Positions 26,568-36,035 of a stretch of 64,000 nt of DNA are shown here, one piece after another. A program made the translations under genes and the position numbers. The number at the start of each line of letters is the position of its first letter. The first letter of the stretch is position 1. This DNA comes from Nocardia sp. BMG51109 (lineage in GTDB: Bacteria; Actinomycetota; Actinomycetes; Mycobacteriales; Mycobacteriaceae), in NCBI RefSeq assembly GCF_000526215.1, contig NZ_JAFQ01000004.1:7564001-7628000 (forward strand), written 5' to 3'. The notes beneath the pieces are model-generated. The model saw nothing but the letters and a program-made list of their open reading frames with translations, ran no database searches and was not told the DNA's origin.

Positions 26568-27263
26568 TTGACCCAGACAAACGCACCCCTGCCGCAGAGC
26601 CGAACGGCCTACGTGCTGGAGCGCCTGAGGGCCGACATGGACTCAGGCGTCATCAACCCCGGCGACCAGCTCCGCCAGACCGCCATCGCCAAGCGGTACG
26701 GCGTGAGCCCCACCCCCGTCCGCGAGGCGCTCAGGATCCTCGCCGCCGACGGCGCCATCGAATACACCAGCCACCGGGGCGCCACCGTGCGTGACTTCAC
26801 GCCGCAGATGGCCCAGGATCTCTACCGGATGCGCGCCGAACTCGAGGGCCTGGCCTGCGAGATCGCCGCCGAGCGCATGACCGACGACGACTTCCGGGCG
26901 GTCCGGCGAGCCAACGAGGCGCTGGTGAGCGCGACGGCCGCCGGGGAGGATCCGGCCCGGCTCTCCGTACTCAACCGCGAACTGCACTTCGCGATCTACG
27001 CCGGCACCTCGGCCGCGGTCATCGACTCGGTGCGGCACCTGTGGCAGCGGTTCACCCCCTCGGTCACCCTGTGGGGCGTCCAGTCCTTCTGCCAGGCACT
27101 GGACCAGGATCACGACCTGATCCTGGCGGCGCTCGAGAGACGAGACGCGGCCGCTGCCCGCGCCGCCATGCGCGACCACGTCCTGCACGCCTGGGAGCTG
27201 CGCCAGACCGACACGAATCTCCGGGCCGACGGAGCCCCGGTCGCCGGCGAGACCGGACGCTGA
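26568..27263 (+). CDS. GntR-family regulator with FCD domain (FadR subfamily)
   Basis: 231 aa from TTG 26568 (AGGAG 10 nt upstream). GntR winged helix: GDQLRQTAIAKRYGVSPTPVREALRILAADGAIEY. The all-helical FCD ligand domain has the metal/acid-binding His residues in NRELHFAIY, QDHDLILAAL and MRDHVLHAW. FCD regulators typically bind organic acids such as lactate, gluconate or citrate. It is flanked by the TCTATAG sites, which recur at 10650, making it the likely repressor of both catabolic operons. Confidence 0.92.
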   Translation: MTQTNAPLPQSRTAYVLERLRADMDSGVINPGDQLRQTAIAKRYGVSPTPVREALRILAADGAIEYTSHRGATVRDFTPQMAQDLYRMRAELEGLACEIAAERMTDDDFRAVRRANEALVSATAAGEDPARLSVLNRELHFAIYAGTSAAVIDSVRHLWQRFTPSVTLWGVQSFCQALDQDHDLILAALERRDAAAARAAMRDHVLHAWELRQTDTNLRADGAPVAGETGR

Positions 27264-27270
27264 CCCGGTC

Positions 27271-28461
27271 TTGAGACGCCCGACCTGGTTCCTCGCGATC
27301 ACGGCCGTCTCGCTCCTGTCGCACACCGTGCTCAGCGGCGTCCGCACGCTGATCTCCTACCGGGTGCTGGCGCTGGGCGGGGACGGCCTCGCCGTGGGTG
27401 TCGTCACCGCGGCCTTCGCGCTCCTGCCGCTCGTCGTCGCCCTGCGGATCGGACGTGCCGTCGACCGCGGGCTGGCCGTGCCGGCACTGCGACTGGGCCT
27501 GGGGCTCACCGTGGTCGCGGTGGTACTCGCGGCCGGGAGCTCCCATCTGATCGTGCTGGGGGCGGCCAGCGCGCTGCTGGGGCTCGCCCAGATGCTGCAC
27601 ACCGTGGCCTGCCAGAGCATGGTGGCGCTCTGGTCCCCGCCCGAACTCATGGACGGCCGCTTCGGTCACCTCACCCTCAGCGTCTCCGTCGGGCAGCTGC
27701 TCGGCTTCCCGATCGCGGGTCTGGTGGCCACCCTGACCACCCAGGATTCCGGCTCGGTCAGCACCGGCCCGGCGCTGCTGGTGATGGCCGCGATCGCATT
27801 CACGGCCGTGCCGCTCGCCTTCCTGTTCGCGCCCGGGGACGCCACGCGGGTCAGCCGGTCCGACGCGGCCGGCGGGCAGCAGTCCACGTTCCGCCTGCTC
27901 GCCACGCCGGGGATGAAGCCGGCCATCTACTCCAGCCTGACCGTGCTCACGGCCATGGATCTCCTGATGGCCTATCTACCCGTCCTGGGACAGGAGATGG
28001 GACTCAGCGTCGCCACGGTCACCGCCCTGCTCACCGCGCGGACCGTCACCTCCGTCCTCTCCCGCGCGACCATGCCGATGCTGCTGCGGCGGGTGCCGCG
28101 GCGGTGGCTCCTCGTCTCCGCCACCCTCGCCTCGGGGGTGCCGATGGCGCTCGTGCCGTTCACCTCGGCGGTCGTCCCGCTGATGCTCGCCATGTTGCTG
28201 ATGGGGTTCTTCTGGGGTATCGGCCAGCCGCTCACCATGTCCTGGGTGACGCTGATCGCCGACTCCCGCAACCGGGCCGCCGCACTGGCCGTCAGGCTGG
28301 CCGGCAACCGGATCGGCCAGGTCGCGGTACCGGTGCTGGCGGGCAGCCTCTCCGGCCTGGCCGGGGTCGGCGCCACCTTCCATGCCAGTGGCCTGCTGTT
28401 GATCTCGTCCGGACTACTCACCCACTCGGTCACCCGTCGCCTACGGCCCGACAGCGCCTGA
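27271..28461 (+). CDS. MFS transporter
   Basis: 396 aa with about 12 hydrophobic segments. MFS features include the RIGRAVDRG loop after TM2 and a symmetrical second half (LLTARTVTSVLSRATMPMLLRRVPRRW). The predicted start is TTG 27271, 7 bp after the GntR stop; no strong ribosome site is visible, so translational coupling to GntR is likely. It may import or export the compound degraded by the cluster, or one of its metabolites. Confidence 0.85.
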   Translation: MRRPTWFLAITAVSLLSHTVLSGVRTLISYRVLALGGDGLAVGVVTAAFALLPLVVALRIGRAVDRGLAVPALRLGLGLTVVAVVLAAGSSHLIVLGAASALLGLAQMLHTVACQSMVALWSPPELMDGRFGHLTLSVSVGQLLGFPIAGLVATLTTQDSGSVSTGPALLVMAAIAFTAVPLAFLFAPGDATRVSRSDAAGGQQSTFRLLATPGMKPAIYSSLTVLTAMDLLMAYLPVLGQEMGLSVATVTALLTARTVTSVLSRATMPMLLRRVPRRWLLVSATLASGVPMALVPFTSAVVPLMLAMLLMGFFWGIGQPLTMSWVTLIADSRNRAAALAVRLAGNRIGQVAVPVLAGSLSGLAGVGATFHASGLLLISSGLLTHSVTRRLRPDSA

Positions 28462-28619
28462 ACGGCCCGCACCTATCTGTCGACCCGAAGGACATGCCCG
28501 TGCACCAGCGCTCCCCCGGCGGCGACGGCATCGAGGATGTTGTACGGGATGCTGCTGATCATGCAGTCGAGCGACGGTGCGGCGATCGGTGTCGACGACA
28601 CTCTCGAACTTCTCGCTCG

Positions 28620-29528
28620 TCACCGGGCCGCGCTCTCGGCGTAGTCGCGAAACGTGCGGACCGCCGGTGCCAGCGGGCGCTCCGCGGACCAGGCCAGGCC
28701 GATCTCGCGAAATGCGGACGGATGCAGCGGGATCTCCACCGTGCCGGGGTTGGGCACCGGCTCGGATTCCGGGAGGATCGCGACGCCCAGTCGCGCGGCC
28801 ACCATTCCGCGCAGTGTGTCCGCTTCCTCACCCTCGAACGAGACCCGCGGGGTGCAGCCCGCCCGGGCGAGCAGGTCGTCGACGATGCGGCGCAGACCGA
28901 ACCCGGGTTTCAGCGACACGAACTCCGAGTGCGCGAGGTCGGTGAGCGCGATACGCGTGCGGGATGCCAGCGCATGCCCCGCCGGGACGACGGCCACCAG
29001 CGGCTGTTTCGCGAGAGCGGAGGTCTCGAAGCGGGGATCACCGGCGGGCAGCGGCGCCGTCAGGACCAGATCCGCTTCCCCCGCACTCAACCGCTGCAAC
29101 ATCTCTTCGCTCGCACCCTGCACCAGGGTGAACCGGATGCCGGGATGTACGGCGCGGAACCCGGCCAGCAGTTCGGGAACGCGAACGCCTCCCATGGTGT
29201 GCAGGAAGGCCAACGAGACGTGCCCTCGTTCCGGGTCGGCTTCGGAGAGGGCGGCGCGGAAGCCCAGCCGGAGCTCGCCCGCGGCCCGGCGTGCGGACTC
29301 GGCCAGCTGCTGTCCCGCGTGTGTCAGCCGGATGCCTCGCCCGGCGCGGGCGACCACGGGAGTGCCCAGGGTCTCGGCCAGCTCGGTCAGCCATCGGCTC
29401 GCGGTCGGCTGGGGAACGCCGGCCAGCGCGGCCGCGCGCGTGAGGTTGCTCTCCTCGGCCAGCGCGTCCAGCAGGGCGACGCGGGGCGCAAGCGACGAAA
29501 GGTGCGTGGTCAGCGGGTCGTCCGTCAA
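28620..29528 (-). CDS. LysR-family regulator
   Basis: 302 aa from TTG 29528, with GGTGGA 5 nt upstream. The helix-turn-helix is LLDALAEESNLTRAAALAGVPQPTASRWLTELAETLG; it is followed by a periplasmic-binding-protein-like effector domain (RFTLVQGASEEMLQRLSAGEADLVL). It is divergent from the MFS gene, the usual arrangement for a LysR activator and its target. Its ORF extends further upstream, but those codons overlap the promoter. Confidence 0.9.
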   Translation of the reverse strand: MTDDPLTTHLSSLAPRVALLDALAEESNLTRAAALAGVPQPTASRWLTELAETLGTPVVARAGRGIRLTHAGQQLAESARRAAGELRLGFRAALSEADPERGHVSLAFLHTMGGVRVPELLAGFRAVHPGIRFTLVQGASEEMLQRLSAGEADLVLTAPLPAGDPRFETSALAKQPLVAVVPAGHALASRTRIALTDLAHSEFVSLKPGFGLRRIVDDLLARAGCTPRVSFEGEEADTLRGMVAARLGVAILPESEPVPNPGTVEIPLHPSAFREIGLAWSAERPLAPAVRTFRDYAESAAR

Positions 29529-29605
29529 AGTAATCCACCGATGGATGATTGGAGGGGCTTTCGTGTATTGGACGAATAATATGCCGCTGCTTACGGTCAG
29601 TACAC

Positions 29606-30826
29606 GTGACAGCCGCGACGACACAGGACACACCGCTTCGGCACCTGCAGGGAACCCCCGGTTTCCGCCGCATCACCTCGGCGCTGTTCGCGTCCGGACT
29701 GGCGACCTTCACCACTCTCTACTGCGTGCAGGCGCTCCTGCCGGCGTTGAGCACGAGGTTCGGGGTGACGCCGGCCGAGTCGAGTCTCGCCGTATCGGTC
29801 GCCACGGCCGGGCTGGCGCTGGGCGTGATCCCGTTGACGGCGTTGTCGGGAGTCGTCGGGCGGACGTCCATGATGACAACCGCCCTGTTCGCCGCCGCAC
29901 TGCTGGGGATCGCCCAGGCCCTCAGCCCGACCTTCGCGGTGCTGCTCGTGCTGCGCGCGCTCCAGGGCATCGCGCTCGCGGGACTGCAGGCCACCGCCAT
30001 GTCCTACCTGGCCGAGGAAATCGACCGCCGCTCACTGGGATACGCCATGGGCCTCTTTATCGCGGGCAACGGCATCGGCGGGATGGCGGGCCGGCTGATC
30101 GGCAGCCTGGTGCTGGACCTGACGAACTGGCGGTGGGCGCTGGCAGTCGTCGGCTTCGTCGCTCTCCTCTGTGCGGTCGTGTTCCGCGTCAACATCGTGC
30201 CGTCGGCCAATTTCGTCCCGAGCCCGCCGCGGGTCCGGCATCTGGCCGGCGCCGTGGGGCGATCGTTCACCGATTCCGGCCTCGTCCGCCTTTTCGCCTG
30301 CGGCTTCCTGCTGATGGGCTGCTTCGTGACGGTCTACAACTACCTGGGTTTCCGGCTGCTGAACCCGCCGTTCGCGCTGGCCCCGGTCGTCGTCGGGCTG
30401 ATCTTCGTGGTGTATCTCGCCGGCTCCGTGTCCTCCACCGTCGCCGGCCGCCTGGTCGACGTGCTCGGCCGGCCGAGGATGCTGCCCGCCGCCGCCGCGA
30501 TCACGCTTGCCGGCATTGCCCTGATGCTGCCGTCGAACATCGTGGTCGTCGTGATCGGTCTCGTCGTCACCACGGCGGGCTTCTTCGCCGCACATTCCGT
30601 AGCGAGCGGCTGGGTCGGCCCGCGGGCGGCGACCCTGCGGGTGCAGGGGGCGGCGGTCTACCTGTTCTGCTACTACCTCGGCTCCAGCGTGGGCGGTACG
30701 GTCGGCGGGCTCGCCTACAGCGCGGGCGGCTGGCCGGGCGTCTCGCTGTACGCCGGGACACTCGTGGCGGGAGTGCTGGTCCTGGCGTTCACACTGCGCA
30801 AGCTGCCGCAGGCGAAGCCTCGGTGA
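29606..30826 (+). CDS. MFS transporter (YwfA/AraJ-like)
   Basis: 406 aa from GTG 29606. Twelve hydrophobic segments; LALGVIPLTALSGVVGRTSMMTTALF and VLRALQGIALAGLQATAMSYLAEEI (motif-C region) are typical of the DHA1 drug-efflux group that is often paired with LysR regulators. No ribosome site is seen directly upstream, so the mRNA may be leaderless. Its end is only 4 bp from the convergent acyl-CoA dehydrogenase. Confidence 0.87.
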   Translation: MTAATTQDTPLRHLQGTPGFRRITSALFASGLATFTTLYCVQALLPALSTRFGVTPAESSLAVSVATAGLALGVIPLTALSGVVGRTSMMTTALFAAALLGIAQALSPTFAVLLVLRALQGIALAGLQATAMSYLAEEIDRRSLGYAMGLFIAGNGIGGMAGRLIGSLVLDLTNWRWALAVVGFVALLCAVVFRVNIVPSANFVPSPPRVRHLAGAVGRSFTDSGLVRLFACGFLLMGCFVTVYNYLGFRLLNPPFALAPVVVGLIFVVYLAGSVSSTVAGRLVDVLGRPRMLPAAAAITLAGIALMLPSNIVVVVIGLVVTTAGFFAAHSVASGWVGPRAATLRVQGAAVYLFCYYLGSSVGGTVGGLAYSAGGWPGVSLYAGTLVAGVLVLAFTLRKLPQAKPR

Positions 30827-30830
30827 GCGC

Positions 30831-31970
30831 TCACTTCGCCAGCGAGCGGCTGATGACCAGGCGCTGAATCTGGTTGGTGCCCTCGAAGATCTGGGTGATC
30901 TTCGCTTCACGCATGTACCGCTCGACGCGAAAGTCACGGGTGTAGCCGTAGCCCCCGAAGACCTGTACGGCGTCGGTGGTCACCTTCATCGCGGCGTCCG
31001 TGGCCACGAGCTTGGCAACCGCGGCCTGCCGCGAGTAGGGCAGCCCCGCGTCGCGACGTCGCGCGGCGTCGATGTAGGTGGCACGGGCCGAGTCGACCGC
31101 GGCGGCCATATCGGCGAGGAGAAAGCCCAGGCCCTGATGGTCGATGATCTTCCTGCCGAAGGTGCTGCGTTCTTTCGCATAGCCGACCGCCTCGTCGAGC
31201 GCGGCCTGAGCCAAGCCCGTCGCCACCGCCGCGATCCCGAGACGCCCGGAATCCAATGCGCTCAAAGCGATTTGCAGACCTTGGCCCTCGGCACCGATCC
31301 GCCGCTCCGCGGGCAGGTAGGCGTTGTCGAAATGCGCGGTGGTCGTCGGCACCGCATGCAGGCCCATCTTTTCCTCGGGCTTGCCGAAATGCAAACCTTC
31401 GAGCTCCTTGGGAACCAGAAAGCACGAGATTCCGCGCGATCCCGCTCCGGTGCGCGCGAACACGTTGTAGAAATCGGCGATACCGCCGTGCGTGATCCAC
31501 GCCTTGGTACCGCTGAGCCGATAACCGCCCTCGGCGGGCGCCGCCTTGCATGCCACTGCCGCCGCGTCGGAGCCCGCCTGCGGTTCGGACAGACTGTACG
31601 CACCGATCGTGTTGCCGCCCAGCATCTCCGGCAGCCACCGGTGCCGCTGTTCCTCGGTCCCGAAAACCATCAGCGGATGACAGGCGAGGCTGTGCACGCT
31701 CACGGCCACCGCCACCGCGGCCCATCGCGCGGCGATTTCCTCGAGCACCTGCAGATAGACCTCATAGGGCTGGCCGCCGCCGCCCCACTCCTGCGGGTAC
31801 GGCAAACTCAGCAGCCCCGCGGCGCCGAGCGTGGCGAAGACATCACCCGGATACGACTCCGACCGCTCGTGCTCATCGACGATCGGCGCAAGCGCCTTGT
31901 CCGCGATATCACGCGCGAGCCGAATCAGCTCCCGAGCCTCATCGGTAGGCAGCAGCCGATCGACAGCCAC
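30831..31970 (-). CDS. Acyl-CoA dehydrogenase
   Basis: 379 aa from GTG 31970 (GGAGGA upstream). Canonical features: AYSLSEPQAGSDAAAV, AWITHGG, RSTFGRKIIDHQGLGFLLADM, and YMREAKITQIFEGTNQIQRLVISRSLA with catalytic Glu in FEGTNQIQ, as in short/medium-chain and glutaryl-type enzymes. It is divergent from a TetR gene, and the intervening 99 bp contain four AGTACT sites, so its expression is very likely repressed by that TetR and induced by a lipid-derived ligand. Confidence 0.94.
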   Translation of the reverse strand: MAVDRLLPTDEARELIRLARDIADKALAPIVDEHERSESYPGDVFATLGAAGLLSLPYPQEWGGGGQPYEVYLQVLEEIAARWAAVAVAVSVHSLACHPLMVFGTEEQRHRWLPEMLGGNTIGAYSLSEPQAGSDAAAVACKAAPAEGGYRLSGTKAWITHGGIADFYNVFARTGAGSRGISCFLVPKELEGLHFGKPEEKMGLHAVPTTTAHFDNAYLPAERRIGAEGQGLQIALSALDSGRLGIAAVATGLAQAALDEAVGYAKERSTFGRKIIDHQGLGFLLADMAAAVDSARATYIDAARRRDAGLPYSRQAAVAKLVATDAAMKVTTDAVQVFGGYGYTRDFRVERYMREAKITQIFEGTNQIQRLVISRSLAK

Positions 31971-31997
31971 GGATTCCTCCCTCTCGACTACTGTAGA

Positions 31998-32062
31998 CAG
32001 TACTCAGTTACCGACTAGAGTACTGTCCGTGACACAGTACTGCAAGACTGGTTTCAGTACTA
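31998..32062. promoter_or_regulatory. Four-site TetR operator array
   Basis: The hexamer palindrome AGTACT occurs at 31999, 32019, 32036 and 32056, forming two pairs with 20-bp spacing. The first pair is an inverted repeat, ACAGTACTC-N11-GAGTACTGT. The second pair, ACAGTACTG and CAGTACTAT, is near-identical. The array fills the divergent promoter of the acyl-CoA dehydrogenase and TetR genes. Confidence 0.8.
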
Positions 32063-32069
32063 TCCAGGG

Positions 32070-32654
32070 ATGACTCAGAGGGCTCGTAGCGGTTTCGGAA
32101 CCCGCCGGCGCACCGAATTGTTCGACGCGATGGTCGGGCTCTTCCTGGCCGAGGGGTTCGCCCATCTGACCCTCGACGACATCGCGTCCCGGCTGCGGTG
32201 TTCGAAGACCACGCTGTACACCCTGGCCGGCAGCAAAGAGCAGCTGGTCCGGGCCGCCACCGTGCACTTCTTCCGGCGCGCCACCGAGGATGTCGAGCAG
32301 CGCATCGCCACGGCCACCGGAGCACGCGAACGCATCATCGCGTATTTGTCCGCCGTCGGAACGGTCCTCGGCGCCGCATCGGATCAATTCATGACCGACC
32401 TGGACGCATTCATCCCCGCCCGAGAGGTGTACGAGCAGAACACGCGCCTCGCGGCGAGAAGAGTGCGAGAATTCGTCGACGCCGGCGTCGCGGCCGGCGA
32501 ATTCCGGGAAGTACACGCCGCATTCGCCGCCGACCTGGCCGCGACCATGATGGTCCGAATACAGCAGGGCGGCGTCCGCACCGAAACCGGCCTGGACGAT
32601 GCCGACGCCTATCGCGAACTCGCCACCATCCTCACCACCGGACTGCGCGCGTGA
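32070..32654 (+). CDS. TetR-family regulator
   Basis: 194 aa. The N-terminal helix-turn-helix is FLAEGFAHLTLDDIASRLRCSKTTLYTLAGSKEQLVRAATVHFF; the C-terminal ligand domain is of the fatty-acid-regulator type, with a conserved ITATGARERIIAYLS-like region. ATG 32070 follows the last AGTACT site by 8 bp with only a weak AGGG before it, so the transcript may be leaderless and tightly autorepressed. Likely controls the divergent acyl-CoA dehydrogenase. Confidence 0.92.
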   Translation: MTQRARSGFGTRRRTELFDAMVGLFLAEGFAHLTLDDIASRLRCSKTTLYTLAGSKEQLVRAATVHFFRRATEDVEQRIATATGARERIIAYLSAVGTVLGAASDQFMTDLDAFIPAREVYEQNTRLAARRVREFVDAGVAAGEFREVHAAFAADLAATMMVRIQQGGVRTETGLDDADAYRELATILTTGLRA

Positions 32655-32907
32655 GCGAACACCGGAGGGCATCGACCGCACCTCGACCTACCTACGACAG
32701 AACGTGAGCAGACCAGGCCCCGCCCGACACCGGCAGGACCAACAGCGCTTACCCTCGACTCATCGCCGCCGAGAGCCAGTCAGGAAGCGGCCGAAGGGCT
32801 TTCGCAAAATTCTATGCCGGCCCATTCATCGTCGAACAGCCCCTCGCCGTCACCGGAACCGGTCGCCCATTGCCGGGCGGGCAACGGATGACCGATCGTG
32901 TGCCGGG

Positions 32908-34128
32908 TCAGGCGGTGTGGTGGAGCGGGGGCGCGGATTCGCCGATCGTGGCGGCGGTGTCGCCGATGAGGCGGCGCAGGAACTCTTCCTGTTCGCGGCG
33001 GCCGCGGACGGCGGCGCGGTCGCGGCCGCCGGGCGCCAGGCGGGTGGCGGCGGTGCGGGCGAGGTTGACCGGGATGCGCAACGCGGGATACCAGGGCGGC
33101 ACATAGGGCAGGCCGAGGATCTTCATGGCCTTGGGACCGAGGAAGGCGCTGGTGACCGACAGGTGCTGGGCACGCGCGAGGCGGCCACGCAGGACGGGGA
33201 GGTTGGGGTAGGACCAGTTCAGCGGGTCGTCGCCCATCGGCAGCGCGAGCTGACGGCTGGTGTCGTCGGGATTGGTGATGGCGTTGAGGCAGTGCTGCAG
33301 GATGGCGACGCCATCGCGGAATCCGGTGGGCAGCCAGCGCTCCTCCACACCGATCAGCCAGCCGACATAGCGGGTGAGGTGCGCGGCGGCGACCGTATCG
33401 GCGCGCGACGGCACGACGCCCAGGGCCAGGGCGCCGACGAACGGCGCCAGCAGGGCCCCGACCAGGGTGGCGGCCATATCGGTCTGGTTGATCGGCACGC
33501 CCCACTGGTCGGCTTCCCAGTCCGGCATCGCGGCGACGTGGCGGCGCACCATCGAGTGGATGAACCGCACATGCAGGGTGGAGCGGTAGCCGACGCCGAA
33601 ACGCTGCATCCCGTTCTCCGCCGACACGTCCATCGCCCACTGCAGCGTCTCGGCGAACCGGCGCGCCGGGCCCTTCTCCAGCGCACCGGTACGCAACAGC
33701 GTCTTGTTGAATCCCGAGGCCAGGTAGCCACCGAGGAACGACACGTCCCGGGCGAAGTACAGGCCGTCGGTGCCGCCGGAACGAAACACCCGCTCGCCGT
33801 GGCGCAGCAGTTGCTGATCGACCCAGGACGGGGTGTCCTCGACCGCGGTGAAGAACGTCCGCAACGGCTGCGGCGCATCGGGAACACTGTCGATACCGCC
33901 GCGCAGGGCTTGGTCGAACATCGGGCGGGTGGTGGCCATCCCCTCCGCATACATCCACTCCACCAGCGCATCCATGGGCTCGTCACCCACCAGGAGCGAT
34001 TCGCCGAGCAGCCGCCACCGTTCCGGGGAGGGCGCACCGATGCCCAGCGCCAGGGTGAACGGCCGCACTCCGGGTGCCTTACGAGGCCGGTCGGGATGCC
34101 GGGCGGGAATGGGTGTCGTCATCGTCAT
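32908..34128 (-). CDS. DUF2236 / MpaB-like oxygenase family protein
   Basis: 406 aa from ATG 34128, chosen because GAGGAA precedes it by 7 nt; two more ATGs lie within 20 bp. The family pattern is visible: LYFARDVSFLGGYLASGFNKTLLRTGALEKGPARRFAETLQW, then GVGYRSTLHVRFIHSMVRRHVAAMPDW, where the His residues match the putative haem-binding region, and a C-terminal LRIPVNLARTAATR segment. Relatives are Lcp latex-clearing and MpaB oxygenases, or proteins of unknown role abundant in mycolic-acid actinobacteria. Its start overlaps the end of the TetR gene, indicating co-regulation. Confidence 0.85.
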   Translation of the reverse strand: MTMTTPIPARHPDRPRKAPGVRPFTLALGIGAPSPERWRLLGESLLVGDEPMDALVEWMYAEGMATTRPMFDQALRGGIDSVPDAPQPLRTFFTAVEDTPSWVDQQLLRHGERVFRSGGTDGLYFARDVSFLGGYLASGFNKTLLRTGALEKGPARRFAETLQWAMDVSAENGMQRFGVGYRSTLHVRFIHSMVRRHVAAMPDWEADQWGVPINQTDMAATLVGALLAPFVGALALGVVPSRADTVAAAHLTRYVGWLIGVEERWLPTGFRDGVAILQHCLNAITNPDDTSRQLALPMGDDPLNWSYPNLPVLRGRLARAQHLSVTSAFLGPKAMKILGLPYVPPWYPALRIPVNLARTAATRLAPGGRDRAAVRGRREQEEFLRRLIGDTAATIGESAPPLHHTA

Positions 34129-34741
34129 GAGCGAGTTCCTCATCGTCGGTGGTGATGCCGCGTTTCATCAGCGGCACGATCGTGGTGCGGACGAAGGTGC
34201 GGGCAGCGTCGGGGTCGGTGAACTCGACACTGCCGCCGTCCGGAGTCAGCATCAGCGAATGAGCAAGGCGGGCAACGAGTTCGGCCACCGGACGCGGGTC
34301 GTAACCGGCGATCAGGCCGGCGGACTGGGCATGGGTGAGCATGCCGACGATGTAGTCGATACCGAGCGCGACCAGACGCCCACCCTGCACGGTGTAGAAG
34401 CCCAGCGCCTCCTCCGGCGCCACCCGCAACAGCTCGGCCACCAACCGGTGGATCCGGGTCTGCAGCAAGACGTACAGCACCGTCTCCTCGATCTGCGCGT
34501 CCACCCCGGGGGCGGCCGCGGCGATCGCGGTCACCTCGACCTGCATCCGTTGCGTCTCGCGCTCCAGCACCGCCTCGACCAGATTGTCCTTGCCGGCGAA
34601 CCGGCGATGGATGGTGATCCTGTTGATCCCGGCCCGCCGGGCGATGTCCTCCAGGCTGGCCCGCCGGATCCCGACCTGCAGGATCCGCTCCAGCGCGGCA
34701 TCCATGATCGCCTCGTCGGCCTCGTCGTACCCGTCCGCCAT
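34079..34741 (-). CDS. TetR-family regulator of the DUF2236 gene
   Basis: 220 aa. The helix-turn-helix is IRRASLEDIARRAGINRITIHRRFAGKDNLVEAVLERE; the ligand domain is of the TetR_C type, and an acidic tail (TTDDEELAHDDDD) ends the protein. It is translated into the start of the DUF2236 gene (about 50 bp overlap). The inverted repeat TGTAAC-N15-GTTACA overlaps its start codon and should be its own operator. Confidence 0.92.
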   Translation of the reverse strand: MADGYDEADEAIMDAALERILQVGIRRASLEDIARRAGINRITIHRRFAGKDNLVEAVLERETQRMQVEVTAIAAAAPGVDAQIEETVLYVLLQTRIHRLVAELLRVAPEEALGFYTVQGGRLVALGIDYIVGMLTHAQSAGLIAGYDPRPVAELVARLAHSLMLTPDGGSVEFTDPDAARTFVRTTIVPLMKRGITTDDEELAHDDDDTHSRPASRPAS

Positions 34742-34767
34742 GTAACCAAGATACTAATTTTGTTACA
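34741..34767. promoter_or_regulatory. Probable TetR autoregulatory operator
   Basis: TGTAAC (34741-34746) and GTTACA (34762-34767) form a perfect inverted repeat with a 15-bp A+T-rich spacer that contains a possible -10 (TAGTAT on the minus strand). It overlaps the TetR start codon. Confidence 0.6.
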
Positions 34768-35093
34768 TTGAGTCTACGGCTGAGACGGGGTGTCAACCGC
34801 TCGTACGGTCGATCGGTGTTGCGGGCCCTGGTGTCTGCCGGCGATGTGGGTGTCGATCTCCCCCCTGCTCGATCAAGCCGCCACCATCTGCCTCTTGCGA
34901 CTCGTACAGATTCGCGGCGTCAGCCGGCTTCGCCGACGATTCAGTCGCCGGTGACTCGGATCCGTAGCGATCGAAGCCCAACGTCCTGGGGGGTGCAGGA
35001 CTTTCGGCAGCGTCGCCGACGAGGCGCGGATTCCTACCGTTGAGGCGAGCTCCCGCAGCACTGCCGGGAGATCTTCGGTGAGAGGAGTGTCCG
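34742..35093. other. Gene-free divergent promoter region before the Usp-phosphoketolase operon
   Basis: About 350 bp without a supported gene. It holds the TetR operator at its left edge and a DosR/DevR-box-like element (34997-35010). Short ORFs here show no family features. Confidence 0.5.
34997..35010. promoter_or_regulatory. DosR/DevR-box-like element upstream of usp
   Basis: AGGACTTTCGGCAG resembles the G-rich half-sites of actinobacterial hypoxia-response boxes (GGGACTTnnGGCCC-like). It is about 84 bp upstream of the usp start. A similar element (CGGGTCTTCGGCCACC, 40339-40354) lies about 81 bp upstream of the second intact usp. Weak as a single site. Confidence 0.35.
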
Positions 35094-36020
35094 ATGGCAC
35101 GCGAGTACGGCGATAACGCTCACCACCTGGCTTCCGCGCCCGTCGTGGTCGGAGTGGACGGGTCCGCTGCGGCGGATTCGGCGCTGACCTGGGCGGCCGA
35201 GGTGGCCAGGCAGCGCGGCCGAGAGTTGCGCATTGTGCACGGACTGGACCTCAACGGCATGCGGGACGTGTTCGGCCGCTACGACGTCTGGGTGCCACCG
35301 GTACTGGACACGGTCCGAAGCGAGGGGGAGGCAATCGTGCAACGGGCCGAACACCAGGTCCGCGCGGCGGCACACGAGCTCGGAGTATCTACGGAGGTGT
35401 CGGACGAGAGCCCCGCCGAGTTGCTGCTGCGCCACAGCGCCACCGCATACCTGGTGGTACTCGGCGCCTCCGGAACCAGTGGTCTGCTCGCGCATATGGG
35501 TTCGATACTGCTATCGGTGATCAGCCATGCCGAGGGCGCGGTCGTCGTGGTGCGGACGGACCCGGATGCGGACAACGGGGTGCGCTCCGACGGCCCGGTG
35601 GTCGTCGGCGTAGATGGCAGTCCCGTCAGCGAGAATGCGCTCGCCGCGGCGTTCGAGGAGGCCTCGCAACGGAGAGCGGAGCTGGTGGCGATGCACGCGT
35701 GGAACGACCTGAACATCGGCCGGTTCGCCGCCGATCCGTACCTGCTGTTCCCGGTGAACGAGATCGAGACCGACGAACGGGCGGCGCTGGCCGAACGGCT
35801 GGCGGGATGGCAGGAGAAGTTCCCCGACGTGCCGGTTCGGCGCGAGGTCGGTCCGGCCGCACCGGCAACGGAACTGCTGCACTGGTCGAAGACGGCGCAG
35901 CTGGTCGTGGTGGGTAGCCGGGGGCGGGGCGGGTTCCGGAGTCTGTTGCTCGGGTCCACTTCGAATTCCCTTGTACAGCACGCCCATTGCCCCGTGATGG
36001 TCGTCCATCCGGCCAAGTAG
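35094..36020 (+). CDS. Universal stress protein, tandem Usp domains
   Basis: 308 aa made of two Usp domains (about 15-150 and 163-305), each starting with VVVGVDGS. The second domain ends in VVVGSRGRGGFRSLLLGSTS, the intact G-2x-G-9x-G(S/T) ATP-binding motif; the first has a degenerate version (LGASGTSGLLAHMGSILLS). Tandem Usps of this type are induced in dormancy or hypoxia in mycobacteria. It lies 15 bp upstream of phosphoketolase and almost certainly shares its transcript. GAGGAG precedes ATG 35094. Confidence 0.95.
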   Translation: MAREYGDNAHHLASAPVVVGVDGSAAADSALTWAAEVARQRGRELRIVHGLDLNGMRDVFGRYDVWVPPVLDTVRSEGEAIVQRAEHQVRAAAHELGVSTEVSDESPAELLLRHSATAYLVVLGASGTSGLLAHMGSILLSVISHAEGAVVVVRTDPDADNGVRSDGPVVVGVDGSPVSENALAAAFEEASQRRAELVAMHAWNDLNIGRFAADPYLLFPVNEIETDERAALAERLAGWQEKFPDVPVRREVGPAAPATELLHWSKTAQLVVVGSRGRGGFRSLLLGSTSNSLVQHAHCPVMVVHPAK

Positions 36021-36035
36021 GAAGGGCGAGAACGC

